64,000 nucleotides of DNA from Phenylobacterium sp. J426. Its GTDB lineage: Bacteria > Pseudomonadota > Alphaproteobacteria > Caulobacterales > Caulobacteraceae. The notes under the pieces were generated by a model, which did no database searches, was not told where the DNA came from, and saw only the letters and a list, made by a program, of their open reading frames with translations. The stretch's first letter is position 1, and each line of letters starts with the position of its first letter. The stretch spans positions 3,417,001 through 3,481,000 of the forward strand of contig NZ_JAJOMY010000001.1 in the NCBI RefSeq assembly GCF_024699945.1. The letters are read 5' to 3'. Made by a program: the position numbers and the translations under genes. Positions 1 to 8,873 of the stretch are shown one piece after another.

Positions 1-1601
1 TTTCTCCCAGCGACTATCGCCGTCTTGCGACCGTGCTCCGCACCCTCGCTCGGACCGGTGCTCGACCTGTCTTGGTGCGGTTAGGTCTGCTTCGCGGCGC
101 AGCCCCAGACGAGGTCGCCGAGGGCGCGGCATACGAAGGCTTAGTCGCGGCCCTCGAGGAGCTCGGCCCCACGTTCGTGAAGCTTGGCCAAATCCTGGCG
201 ACGCGGTCGGATCTGCTTCCGCCGGCGCTGACGGACCGGCTGAGCCGGCTTCACGCAGACGTCTCGCCCGCGCCCTTCGAGTGGATTCGCGAACAGCTGG
301 CGATCGATCTGGGCGGCTCACCGGACGAAATCTTCGCGGAATTCTCCTCGACGCCGATCGCTGCGGCCTCGATCGCGCAGGTCTATGCCGCGCGGCTTAG
401 GTCCGGTGAAGAGGTCGTCGTGAAAGTCCGCAGGCCTGGGATCGAGGCGATCATGCGCGCCGATCTGCGGCTGCTCGTGGCGGCCGCGCGTGTGGTCGAG
501 CGCCGCGCGCCCGCGCTGCGCCGCCACCAGCCCGTGCGCGTCGTGACGGAACTCAGCGAGGCGCTTCTGGAGGAGATCGATTTGCGGATCGAGGCCCGCA
601 ATCAGTCGGAGATCCGCGAGCGGCGAACCGCGTTCCACGTGCCTCCTGTTCATGAGCGATTCACTACGGAAAGGACCATGGTCAGCACGCGCGTCCGTGG
701 TCGCAGCCCGAACGGCGCCTTCCGCAAGGACGAGCCCGCCTTGGCGCGCGCTCTGGCGCCCGAAGCAGCCCGGGGGCTGCTGAGCATGATCCTGCTGGAG
801 GGCGTGTTCCACGCAGATCCGCATCCCGGGAATGTTCTGGTTACGCCAGATGGCAGACTTGCTCTGCTGGACTTCGGATCGGTCGGAAGGCTCTCGGCGA
901 AGCGGCGAGAGCAGGTCCTCGTCGTTCTCGGCTCACTGGTCGACGCGGATGTCCGGGGGTGTCCGATGTGCTGATGGACTGGTCTGGGCGCTCGGGCGCC
1001 CCGCCGCCTGGGCTCGAGCAAGCTGTCGACAGGTTCTTCCTGCGCTATGCCGCTGACTCAGGCCGGCCGATCCGGCTTGCGGAGGCGATCTCCGAATTCA
1101 TCACGATCGCCCGCGAAAACGCGCTGACGCTGCCGTCGGACCTGCTGCTCTTGCTGCGCGCCCTGGGCATCGCCGAAGGCCTTGCGAGAACGCTCGATCC
1201 AGACCTGGATGTTATCGCCGCGATCGCGCCCGTGGTCGTCAGGGCGTTCGCCGCCCGGTTTGAACCGAAGGCGCTGGCCGCCCGCGCGTTCCGCACCTTC
1301 AAGGAACTGGACCAGGTTCTGGCGATGGCGCCCGAAGCGCTCCGGCGTGGAATCGGACGGGTCAGCCGCGACGGCCTTGTCGTGCAAGTGTCGAGCTCCG
1401 ACTTGACCGACTTGCCGCGCGCCGTGAGACGCGCCGGCGACAGCATCGCGCTTGGGATCGTTGTCGCCGCCCTGCTTGTCACGGTCGCGATAGTCACGGT
1501 CGCGCAAGACGACCAACTCGCAGCGCTCGGGCGCGTCGCAATTCTACTCCTTGGGGGGCGCCGGCCTGATCGCCTTCTTGCGCCGTCTGTACCGGGACTG
1601 A
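1..1601 (+). CDS. UbiB/AarF (ABC1) family atypical kinase, 5' partial, two frame breaks
   Basis: Member of the UbiB/ABC1 atypical kinase family, which supports ubiquinone biosynthesis at the inner membrane. The frame is open to the window edge, so the true start lies upstream; GTG at 33 is an internal codon. Visible family motifs are the KxGQ-type stretch (VKLGQILATRSDLLP), the alanine-rich loop (AAASIAQVYAA), the catalytic HADPHPGN loop and the LLDFG metal-binding motif. The frame breaks in the G5 run at 955-959 (one more G restores it) and again in the G6 run at 1553-1558 (one less G restores it). Translated through both breaks, the protein ends with a C-terminal membrane segment rich in V/A/L and stops at 1599-1601. 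The tail overlaps the convergent Hsp20 gene. Both breaks look like homopolymer errors rather than decay. Confidence 0.85.
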
Positions 1602-2036
1602 CGCTTGGCGCACGGGGGCGCGCTTGGCGTCGCCGCGCGTCCAAGCGGCCTTGGTCATTTCCACCACCAGCACGCCATTCTCAAGTGTCGCCTTCACCTG
1701 ATCAGCATCGACGGCTTCCGGCAGATTGACGGTGCAGTCAAAGGGAGCTCCGATGCCACCGGAGCGGCGTGGACGACCGACCGCCTGCAATCGCAAACGC
1801 TGCGGTCCCACGTCCAGGATCAGGCCCTCTCTGCCATGGCCCGGGATGTCGAATTCTACGGTGACGGCCTCCACGGTCTGGCTGACGTTGAAGGGCGGAC
1901 GCAAGTTCGCAGGGGAACTCACTCCCGCCTTGAGCCGGCGCCGAACGCCTTCGAGGCCCCGGCCGATGCGGCTGACGTATTCCAGCCGGGCTGAAGACAC
2001 CCGCCGGCCCAACGTAAGGGACACATCACCGATCAT
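1494..2036 (-). CDS. Hsp20/alpha-crystallin family small heat shock protein
   Basis: Small heat shock chaperone that would bind unfolding proteins in the cytoplasm. A shortened alpha-crystallin domain is visible: an N-terminal helix-rich part (about 1-50), a beta-sandwich core with VEFDIPGHGREGLILDV-like strands (about 60-115), and the conserved A-x-x-x-NGVLVVE strand near residues 120-130. The family is usually 140-170 aa; this is 180 aa, and the last 40 or so residues are basic and not typical. A good Shine-Dalgarno (AGGAG) precedes the ATG at 2036. The 3' end overlaps the convergent kinase gene by about 100 bp and crosses its G6 run at 1553-1558, so the true C-terminus may differ. Confidence 0.8.
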   Translation of the reverse strand: MIGDVSLTLGRRVSSARLEYVSRIGRGLEGVRRRLKAGVSSPANLRPPFNVSQTVEAVTVEFDIPGHGREGLILDVGPQRLRLQAVGRPRRSGGIGAPFDCTVNLPEAVDADQVKATLENGVLVVEMTKAAWTRGDAKRAPVRQASVPVQTAQEGDQAGAPQGVELRRARALRVGRLARP

Positions 2037-2103
2037 CGCCAGCTCCTGGAAACATTTCGCTAGCTCAAGACCATGGCTGCAATGGCGGCGGATTCAAGGC
2101 GGC

Positions 2104-2244
2104 TCACCGCCTGACCTCGGACCACAGCTCAATGAGTTCTGCGGCGCAGAAGCCAACCACCGCGGGCACAACGGACAGGGCCGAGTTCAAAGTGGCCATA
2201 GTCTCGGCCGCGCGCCCATACGAGGACGCCTCAGCAGGTTCCAT
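2104..2244 (-). CDS. Possible small protein (46 aa), unrecognised
   Basis: A 46-codon frame from ATG at 2242-2244 to TGA at 2104-2106, just upstream of and co-directional with hsp20. The peptide begins MEPAEASSYGRAAE and has a hydrophobic middle (SALSVVPAVVGF). No convincing ribosome binding site precedes it and I know no family. It is the only sensible reading frame seen in the 2037-2535 gap, which otherwise shows nothing recognisable. Confidence 0.25.
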   Translation of the reverse strand: MEPAEASSYGRAAETMATLNSALSVVPAVVGFCAAELIELWSEVRR

Positions 2245-2535
2245 CCCGTCTTGTGATTGAGATGTGGCCGCTACCGCCTGGAGCGCGTCGCCCGGCTCAA
2301 CTATCGGCGGCCGAAGGTGGACCTGGTGCGCGATGCGCAGTGTCCCGCCCGCATCGCCGTGGGCGCCCTGCGCAACGCCGCCGGCGCCCCCCGCCTGCCA
2401 GACCTCAGGTTACCGGATTATGGGCTGCGCCGCGTGTGGCTATGATGTAGGATCAGGCATCGTCAGTTCGAGGCCCGGCCGCGGGCGGCTGAGAAATCCT
2501 TCGCGCTCCCGCCCCGCTCCGTCTGGTTTGGCGCA

Positions 2536-3238
2536 ATGTCTTCAGCCGTCGTCGAAACCCTTGAGGCCCTGGCGCGCGCCACGGCCACGGCGATGGAGCA
2601 GGTCCGCCTCGTGGCGGCGTTGTCGAAAGCTCTGGAGGAGGCGGAACTCGCCCGAGACGAACTGCGCCATCGGGTGAAGAACGCCTACACCGCCACTCAG
2701 GCGCTCGCGAGCCTGACCCTGCCGCCGGACCAGGCCCGCGCGCTCTCGGCGCGCATCGCCGCCCTCGCCCGGGCGCACGACCTGTTGGACCGCAAGCTAG
2801 CGCGCCAGGACCGCATCACCCTGCAGGAGCTGATCGACGCCGAACTCGAACCCTACGGCGTCGAGCTGCCTGGACGGATCAAGGTGTCGGGCCCGGCGGT
2901 CACCTTGCGAGGCGAGCGCGCTCTGGCGCTCGGCCTCGCGCTCAACGAGCTCGCCACGAACGCACTGAAGTACGGCGCACTGTCGGTGCCGACCGGCCGC
3001 CTGGACGTGAGTTGGCGAATCCAGCGGGGCCATGTCGTGCTGGAGTGGCGGGAGTCGGACGGACCCGCGGTGCAGGGGGGCCGGGATAGAGAGTTTCGGC
3101 TCCAGGCTCCTGCGTCGCCTGATCGAAGGGCAACTTGCCGGCTCGCTGCGTCGCCACCTCCACAATTCGGGCGTGACCTGCACGATCGAACTCCCCGCCC
3201 AGGAGTTGATCGGCTCGACCGTTTCCAGCGAGCCCTAG
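2536..3238 (+). CDS. HWE/HisKA_2-type sensor histidine kinase, one frame break
   Basis: Cytoplasmic sensor kinase of the HWE/HisKA_2 group common in Alphaproteobacteria (general stress and light/phytochrome signalling). The phosphoacceptor box ELRHRVKN lies near residue 46, the N box ALNELATNALKYGAL near residue 139, and the WRESDGP G1-type segment near residue 175. The protein is only about 233 aa with no sensor domain of its own, so it may be the C-terminal half of a larger ancestor. The frame breaks in the G6 run 3075-3080; with one G less the protein continues FGSRLLRRLIEGQLAGS and ends TCTIELPAQE at the stop 3236-3238, a normal kinase C-terminus. No response regulator gene is adjacent. 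Confidence 0.75.
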
Positions 3239-3483
3239 CCGCAGCGACCGGCGCAGTCTCCGCAGAAGAAGTAGAGTTCGTGCGCTCGGGCGGGGCCGCC
3301 GCCCGCTCGCGTTAGCGCCGCAGGCGTGGCAGGCGCGTTCCAGCGCACGGGCGTCGAAGGCTGCCATAAGGTCGCGGGAACGCCGGGCAAGACGACGGTC
3401 GGGCTGGTGCGAAGCACCCAGAGCACAAAGTCCGGAGCCCTCAGTAGGAGGGTTTCGGCCGTGCGTCCGTCGTTGCGGCCATC
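3235..3483 (-). CDS. Possible small zinc-ribbon protein, frame broken
   Basis: A short minus-strand coding trace with two CxxC-type knuckles. One frame gives DARALERACHACGANASG; the frame ending at 3235 gives RAHELYFFCGDCAGRCG. Read together through one frame break near 3310 and another near 3370 they form a plausible protein of about 80 aa (APDFVLWVLRTSPT, then the zinc knuckles). The start is not clear. It ends head-on against the kinase gene. No named family is claimed; the cysteine spacing is the main reason to think it is real. The rest of 3484-3748 shows nothing. Confidence 0.3.
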   Translation of the reverse strand, partial: DGRNDGRTAETLLLRAPDFVLWVLRTSPTVVLPGVPATLWQPSTPVRWNAPATPAALTRAGGGPARAHELYFFCGDCAGRCG

Positions 3484-3748
3484 TGAAGGCGCATCCCGGA
3501 CGGTGATCCCCGCGCCTTGCGCAGACAAGCCTCGCAAGGGAAGGCCGCCTCGAGTGCGGCGCTTCGTCGATGGCCTCGCCGCGCGCTCGGCTTGCCGGAC
3601 GGACCGGTCCCTCGCGTCGCGGCGCCCGATACTCCGCCGATCAGCGGCGATTGAGACCATGGAGGCCGAAGAGCACCAGATCCGAACGATCCGCTCCCGC
3701 CCCTTCAGCGGGCGGCGCCTCAGAGCTGATGGAGGCGAAGGTGCTCAG

Positions 3749-4246
3749 TCAGAACTGTGCGCCCCCTTTGCCAGACGCGCCGGCGCGAGTTCTGCGGATA
3801 CCCGCCTGCTGTTCGAGGCCACTCACGATATGGTCCAGGTGCGAAATCGCCTTCTCAAGCGCTTCTAGCTCTCCGGTCGACAAGCTGCCGAAGGTCTGAC
3901 CGACGACCTCGTCGTAGAGCGGCAGCCCCTGCTCCAGCATCTTCCTACCGGCGTCAGTTATCTGAACCATCTTCGCTCTACGGTCTCCTTCGACCGGAGA
4001 GCGGCTGGCCAGGCCGTTCTGCTCCAGCCAATCGATCGCCTGGGTCACCGTTCGAGGCGCCTGATCGAAAAAGCCCGCGATATCGGTCGAGCGGCGCGGC
4101 TCTTCTGCAAGGAACGCGAGCAGCTTCAGGCGCGCCATCGACGCGCCATGGGCGGAGAGGTGCGTGTCGATTAGCCGTCGCATCCTGTACCACGCCCATC
4201 CAAACCTCGTCGCGACCGTGCGCAGCTCCTCTTTATTAGGTTCCAT
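3749..4246 (-). CDS. MarR family transcriptional regulator
   Basis: A 165-aa winged-helix repressor of the MarR family. The core reads STDIAGFFDQAPRTVTQAID (recognition helix, about 50-70) followed by the wing SPVEGDRRAKMVQITDAG (about 80-98), and a dimerising C-terminal helix. It is divergent from the emrA-emrB-nodT efflux operon across 70 bp that hold a 7+7 inverted repeat (4258-4283). By family precedent (EmrR, MexR) it would repress the pump genes until a phenolic or lipophilic drug binds. Confidence 0.85.
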   Translation of the reverse strand: MEPNKEELRTVATRFGWAWYRMRRLIDTHLSAHGASMARLKLLAFLAEEPRRSTDIAGFFDQAPRTVTQAIDWLEQNGLASRSPVEGDRRAKMVQITDAGRKMLEQGLPLYDEVVGQTFGSLSTGELEALEKAISHLDHIVSGLEQQAGIRRTRAGASGKGGAQF

Positions 4247-4257
4247 ATGTTATGCGA

Positions 4258-4283
4258 TTGCCACTTCTGGCGATGTGTGGCAA
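4258..4283. promoter_or_regulatory. Candidate MarR operator (inverted repeat) between marR and emrA
   Basis: Perfect inverted repeat TTGCCAC - 12 nt - GTGGCAA in the divergent promoter region, 12 bp from the marR start codon and 34 bp before the emrA start. MarR dimers typically bind such palindromes. The assignment to this repressor is inference from position. Confidence 0.45.
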
Positions 4284-4316
4284 GGGCCGCGCCTTTCAAC
4301 CAATGGGTGGCCAGGG

Positions 4317-5465
4317 ATGGCGGATCATTCAGCGGGCGCCGTGGAGAATGGTGAAAGGACGGAGGGGCGTCGGGGTTCCCCACTCAAGTCCGGGCGGGTT
4401 CGGCTTGCGTTGCTCCTTGGCGCAATTGCCGTCCTGATTTCTGGAGCCCTCTGGTATTCGGATTACCAGGTACGAGGCAGATACTTGCAAAGCACCGACA
4501 ACGCCTATGTGTCGGCAGACTCGGTTGTCGTGGCGCCAAAGATCGCCGGATATGTCGAGCGCGTGTTCGTTACGGAAAACCAGGCGGTCAGGAAGGGCCG
4601 GCCACTCGCGGAGCTCGATCCGCGCGAATACCGCGCCCAGGCCGAGCAGATTACCAGCCAGATCGATGCGGCGGCCGCCGCGGCGGAAACTGCGCGGTCC
4701 CAGATTGCTGAGCAGCAGGCGGCGATTGCGCAGGCGCAGGCGCAGCTAGGCGCCGCGCGTGCTGAGGCCGCGTTCGCCGGCCAGCAGGTCGCGCGCTACC
4801 AGCCGCTCGCCGCGTCCGGCGCAGAGCCTCGCGAGCGGCTGGCGCAGCTCGAGACCCAGGCGCACCAGGCGCGGGAACGGGTCGATGCCGCGCAGGCGGC
4901 GCTTCTGGCGGCGCAACGCCGTGTCAATACCCTCCGCGCTCAGGTGCGCCAGGCCCAGTCGCAGGCCGCGGCCGCACGCGCGCAACTCGCGGCGGCCCGC
5001 GTCACCGTCGAGTCGACCTCACTTAGGGCGGCGATTGACGGGCGGGTCGGTGATCTTGCGGTCAGGGTCGGCCAATTCGTGCAGCCCGGCACGCGGCTGA
5101 TGACCCTGGTTCCGGTGGACCGGTTGTTCATCGAGGCGAATTTCAAGGAGACGCAGCTCGGGCTCATGCGGGTCGGTCAGCCGGTGAGCATCGAAGTCGA
5201 TGCGCTGCCGGGCGTCGAGCTGACGGGACGGGTCGCCAGCTTTGCTCCCGGGACAGGCGCGCAATTCTCCGTGCTGCCGCCGCAGAACGCGACCGGCAAC
5301 TTCACCAAGATCGTCCAGCGCGTGCCTGTTCGGATCGCGATCGAGGCGCCGCCGGAGGTGCGGCGGCTCCTGGTCCCCGGGATGTCGGTCGAAGTCATCG
5401 TCGACACACGCTCGGCGAAGGGCGAACTGGAGCGGATTCGGCAGGCTGCGAGCCGGGAGCGCTAA
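4317..5465 (+). CDS. emrA: HlyD/EmrA-type membrane fusion protein of a drug efflux pump
   Basis: Periplasmic adaptor subunit linking the inner-membrane MFS pump to the outer-membrane channel. From ATG 4317 the protein has 382 aa: one N-terminal membrane helix (ALLLGAIAVLISGALWY, about 28-45), a lipoyl/barrel segment (STDNAYVSADSVVVAPKIAG), a long Ala/Gln/Arg-rich coiled-coil hairpin (about 105-240), and the second lipoyl half (LRAAIDGRVGDLAVRVGQFV), which is the HlyD_D23/EmrA pattern. The frame is open upstream to 4164 but that part is low quality and overlaps marR, so the start at 4317 is preferred. emrB follows after 3 bp. Confidence 0.9.
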   Translation: MADHSAGAVENGERTEGRRGSPLKSGRVRLALLLGAIAVLISGALWYSDYQVRGRYLQSTDNAYVSADSVVVAPKIAGYVERVFVTENQAVRKGRPLAELDPREYRAQAEQITSQIDAAAAAAETARSQIAEQQAAIAQAQAQLGAARAEAAFAGQQVARYQPLAASGAEPRERLAQLETQAHQARERVDAAQAALLAAQRRVNTLRAQVRQAQSQAAAARAQLAAARVTVESTSLRAAIDGRVGDLAVRVGQFVQPGTRLMTLVPVDRLFIEANFKETQLGLMRVGQPVSIEVDALPGVELTGRVASFAPGTGAQFSVLPPQNATGNFTKIVQRVPVRIAIEAPPEVRRLLVPGMSVEVIVDTRSAKGELERIRQAASRER

Positions 5466-5468
5466 ACC

Positions 5469-7025
5469 ATGGCGACGGCCGCCGCCCCTGCAGGTGCAGT
5501 TCGCCCAGAACGGGCCGACGCGACCGCTTGGATCGCTGTCGCCGCCGGTGCGCTGGGGGCGCTGCTCGCGACGCTCGACATCTCGATCGTCAACTCCGCA
5601 CTTCCCACCATCCAGGGCGAGATTGGCGCCACAGCCACGGAGGGGACCTGGATCGCCACGGCCTTTCTCGTCGCCGAGATCGTCATCATCCCGTTGAGCG
5701 CATGGCTCGAGCGGCTGTTGGGGCTGAGGACGCTGCTTCTCATCGCCGTCGTCGGCTTTACCGGCTTCTCGATCCTGTGCGGGGTGGCCACCGACTTGAC
5801 AACCATGATCATCGGTCGCACCGGCCAGGGGTTCCTGGGCGGGGCACTCATTCCGACCGCGATGACGATCGTCGCCAAGCGCCTTCCGCCCCAGCAGCAG
5901 CCGATAGGCATGGCGCTCTTCGGAATGACGGTGATCCTTGGACCGGTGCTGGGGCCGTTGCTCGGCGGCTGGCTCACCGAAAACCTGAGCTGGCACTACG
6001 CCTTCTTCGTCAATGTGCCGGTTTGCGCCCTCCTGCTCATCCTCCTGCTGCTGGGCCTGCCGCACGAACGGACGAACTGGGTCTACCTGCGCGAGGCGGA
6101 CTGGTTCGGAATCCTCGGGATGATCCTCGGCCTGGGAGGGCTGACCGTCGTTCTCGAGGAAGGGCACCGCGAGGAATGGTTTGAATCGTCCCTCATCGTC
6201 CAGCTGACGATCGTGACCGTCATCGGCTTCGTGATGTTGGGGATCGGCCAGATCCGGGCGGCGAAGCCTGTCTTGAAGCTGCGGATCGTTCTCAACCGGC
6301 AGTTCGGCAGCGTGGTGGTCATGGCGCTGGCGCTCGGGATGGTGATGTACGGCTCGATGTTCGTGATCCCCCAGTTCCTCGCACTGATCGCCGACTACAA
6401 CGCGCTGCAGACCGGCCAGGTCATCTTTCTCATGGGCGTGCCCGCCTTCGTCTTGATGCCCATCGTGCCGTTCCTGATCCGGGTGGTCGACATCAGGGTC
6501 GCTGTCGGCGCAGGCCTGGCCATCATGGCGATCAGCTGTTTCGCAAGCACCAGTCTTACGGCGGAGTCCGCGGGCGAGGCCTTCACTGCCGGACAGCTGC
6601 TGCGCGGGGTGGGAATGATCCTGACCATGCTTTTTCTGAACCAGGCGACCATCGCCTCGGTCAGCAGCGAGGACGCCGGCGACGCCTCGGGCATCTTCAA
6701 TGCGGCGCGGAACCTGGGCGGCTCATTCGCGCTCGCGGCGCTTGCCTCCTTCCAGGACCAGCGGATGTGGCTCCACAGCCGACGGATGGAGGAGACTCTC
6801 TGGGCCAGTGATCCCCTTCTGCAGGAATATCTCGCGGGGATGTCACATGCGCTCGGGAGCCCGCAGGCGGCGTTCCAGGCGCTCGCCGGCACCATCCAGC
6901 AACAGGCGTTCGTCATGACCTACAATGACATATTCTGGGCGATGGCCGTTGCGACGCTGGCGACCCTGCCGCTCGTGCTCTTCCTCCGTCCCCTGCCCAA
7001 GGGGCTGTCGCTAGCGATGCACTGA
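5469..7025 (+). CDS. emrB: DHA2-family MFS drug efflux transporter, EmrB type
   Basis: Inner-membrane proton-driven multidrug exporter, 518 aa with 14 predicted membrane helices as usual for DHA2. The signature between helices 2-5 is visible: LDISIVNSALPTIQGEIGA near the N-terminus, then IGRTGQGFLGGALIPTAMT, then VILGPVLGPLLGGWLTENLSW (motif C). It lies 3 bp after emrA and 7 bp before the outer-membrane channel gene, so the three are one operon. Regulation probably by the divergent MarR protein. Confidence 0.93.
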   Translation: MATAAAPAGAVRPERADATAWIAVAAGALGALLATLDISIVNSALPTIQGEIGATATEGTWIATAFLVAEIVIIPLSAWLERLLGLRTLLLIAVVGFTGFSILCGVATDLTTMIIGRTGQGFLGGALIPTAMTIVAKRLPPQQQPIGMALFGMTVILGPVLGPLLGGWLTENLSWHYAFFVNVPVCALLLILLLLGLPHERTNWVYLREADWFGILGMILGLGGLTVVLEEGHREEWFESSLIVQLTIVTVIGFVMLGIGQIRAAKPVLKLRIVLNRQFGSVVVMALALGMVMYGSMFVIPQFLALIADYNALQTGQVIFLMGVPAFVLMPIVPFLIRVVDIRVAVGAGLAIMAISCFASTSLTAESAGEAFTAGQLLRGVGMILTMLFLNQATIASVSSEDAGDASGIFNAARNLGGSFALAALASFQDQRMWLHSRRMEETLWASDPLLQEYLAGMSHALGSPQAAFQALAGTIQQQAFVMTYNDIFWAMAVATLATLPLVLFLRPLPKGLSLAMH

Positions 7026-7032
7026 GACTTCG

Positions 7033-8559
7033 ATGAGCAGGTTCAGACATTTCATCCTTGCCCCGCTGCTGCTTGGCGGATGCGTCGTCGGCCCGGACTA
7101 TTCTGGACCGCCGGAGCTCGGCCGCGCGACCCCAGGCCCCACGTTCGTTCAAAAAACGGCAGGCGTGAGTTCACACGAGCCCACCGTGGCCGCCTGGTGG
7201 AGCGCGCTGCAGGACCCGGTGCTCAACGAGCTTGAGCGGCGCGCGCTTGCGTCGAACCCGTCGATCGAGGCGGCGCAGGCGAGAATCCTGCAGGCTCGCG
7301 CATCGGTCCGCCAGGAGCGCGCCGCCCTGTTCCCGACCGCAGGGGCTCAGGCGACGGCAGTGATCGCAGATCTGCCGGGCTTGGATCTACAGTCGGGCCG
7401 GGCAAGCGGCGCCCCCTCGCCTGCTCCCGTGCCGTCGTCCGAACAAGGTGGGGACACCTCGCTCGAGTTCTACAATTTCGGGCTGAACGCCAATTGGGAG
7501 ATCGACCTTGCCGGCGGACAGGTCCGCCGGATCGAAGCGGCCAACGCCCTCGCGGCGGCGGCGGCCTACAACGCTGCGGATGCGCAGGTCCAGCTGACCA
7601 GCCAGATCGCGGATGCCTATACGAACCTTCGCGACCGGCAGCAGCGCGCCGCCGCCCTGGGGCGGGCGCTCGACCTGCAGCGTCAGCAACTCGACCTTGC
7701 CCAGCAGCGCTTCCGGCAGGGCACGGCGCCGGCGTTCGCCGTCGGCCAGGCGAACCGAGCGATGCAGGCGACAACCAACGATCTCGCAGTGGCGGAAGCC
7801 GAGATCGAGATCTACCTAAATGCGCTGGCTGTGCTCGCGGGCGAGGCGCCGGGATCGCTCGACGCGTTGCTGGCTGAGCCGCGTGACGTCCCCTTACCTC
7901 CCCAAAGCGTGGCGATCGGCGATCCCGCCTCGCTGTTGCGCCGGCGGCCGGACATCCGCGCCGCCGAGCGTAGCCTTGCGGCCGCGACGGCGCGCATCGG
8001 CGGCGCGGAGGCGGCCCGGTTCCCCAGGATCAGCTTCATGGGCATCCTCGGGATCGGCGGCACGTCGCTGGACGATCTCGTGGCCGGCGGCGACGTTTCC
8101 AAAATCGCCGTGCCTCAGCTTCAATGGGGCGTGCTGGACTTTGGACGAACCTCGGCGGCGGTCGCGCAGGCGCGCGCCGGTCGCGATGAAGCCGAGGCGC
8201 AGTATCGGCAGGTGGTGCTCAGCGCGTTGCGGGACGCCGAAACCGCGCTCGCGCGCTTTGCGCAGCAAAGGCGGACCGTCGCCGCATTGGCCGAGATCAA
8301 GCGGGCGGCCGACGAATCGGCGGTGCTGATGCGACAGCGCCACGAGCATGGCGTCGTCTCACTAGGCGACAGCCTGGAGGCCGAGCGCCAGCGGGTGCTG
8401 GCGGAGGCGAACCTGCGCAGCGCCGTCGCGGCGCTGACCGGTAGCTACGTGGCCATCCAAAAATCACTTGGCCTCGGGTGGACAATCCTGCGGAAGCCAC
8501 CAGCAGCCGCCTGTCATCTTGAGCGGCCGCCTAGCACTGCCTTGGCAGATTCCGTGTGA
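7033..8559 (+). CDS. NodT/OprM-family outer membrane efflux lipoprotein
   Basis: Outer-membrane channel of the EmrAB-type pump (TolC superfamily, RND/MFS outer membrane factor). The N-terminus has a lipoprotein signal with lipobox LLGG-C (Cys17), then GPDYSGP as in NodT lipoproteins. Two OEP repeats with long coiled coils follow (about 80-260 and 290-465), including the typical LLRRRPDIRAAERSLAAA segment between them. 508 aa. The last 30 residues after KSLGLGW are atypical and border IS debris at 8.56 kb, so the original stop may have been lost. Confidence 0.88.
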   Translation: MSRFRHFILAPLLLGGCVVGPDYSGPPELGRATPGPTFVQKTAGVSSHEPTVAAWWSALQDPVLNELERRALASNPSIEAAQARILQARASVRQERAALFPTAGAQATAVIADLPGLDLQSGRASGAPSPAPVPSSEQGGDTSLEFYNFGLNANWEIDLAGGQVRRIEAANALAAAAAYNAADAQVQLTSQIADAYTNLRDRQQRAAALGRALDLQRQQLDLAQQRFRQGTAPAFAVGQANRAMQATTNDLAVAEAEIEIYLNALAVLAGEAPGSLDALLAEPRDVPLPPQSVAIGDPASLLRRRPDIRAAERSLAAATARIGGAEAARFPRISFMGILGIGGTSLDDLVAGGDVSKIAVPQLQWGVLDFGRTSAAVAQARAGRDEAEAQYRQVVLSALRDAETALARFAQQRRTVAALAEIKRAADESAVLMRQRHEHGVVSLGDSLEAERQRVLAEANLRSAVAALTGSYVAIQKSLGLGWTILRKPPAAACHLERPPSTALADSV

Positions 8560-8569
8560 GCCGTGCTCT

Positions 8570-8872
8570 GCAATGCGGACATCGTCGCGAGTCTGCCAGG
8601 AAGAGTTGATCGATGAGGGCCTGTCGGCTCGCCGGCAGGCTCGGCTGAGATGGCGGGCCGAAGGTTCGTTTTCCCCACCCGCCCGAGTCAGGCGGCGGCT
8701 TTGCAAGAAAGCGTAGGCGATCATTGTCATCAGCGCGTGCCGGTGCAGCCCTGTCCATGACCGCCCCTCGAATGGTCGAGGCCAGTTGTTCCTTGAGCTG
8801 CTGGTGGGCTTGCTCGCACGCCCAGCGCGCCTTGACCGCCGCGGCCAAGGTCTTCAGCGTGCTGTCTGTCAA
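8570..8872 (-). pseudogene. Relic of an IS701-type transposase, C-terminal part
   Basis: The minus strand encodes AVKARWACEQAHQQLKEQL and, in another frame, ALMTMIAYAFLQSRRL, the conserved C-terminal region of IS701-like DDE transposases. At least one frame break separates the two parts and nothing of the N-terminal catalytic region remains upstream. The fragment is cut at about 8873, where the inverted repeat of an ISL3-type element begins. Confidence 0.6.
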
Positions 8873-8873
8873 A

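Noticed and set aside
955..965. Programmed -1 frameshift in the UbiB gene
   Set aside because: No slippery heptamer with a downstream structure, and similar one-base run errors occur in many unrelated genes of this window.
318..1021. Long open frames antisense to the UbiB gene
   Set aside because: They mirror the codon structure of the kinase gene in GC-rich DNA and show no family motif or ribosome site.
1605..2256. Plus-strand open frames of 129 and 176 aa over hsp20
   Set aside because: Antisense shadows of hsp20; the minus-strand protein has a clear alpha-crystallin domain.
4164..4316. Upstream extension of the EmrA reading frame
   Set aside because: It overlaps marR and the promoter region and precedes the membrane anchor with unrelated residues; ATG 4317 gives a normal adaptor.
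5019..6167. 382-aa minus-strand frame over emrA/emrB
   Set aside because: Low-complexity Glu/Gln/Arg/His composition typical of antisense translation; no motif.
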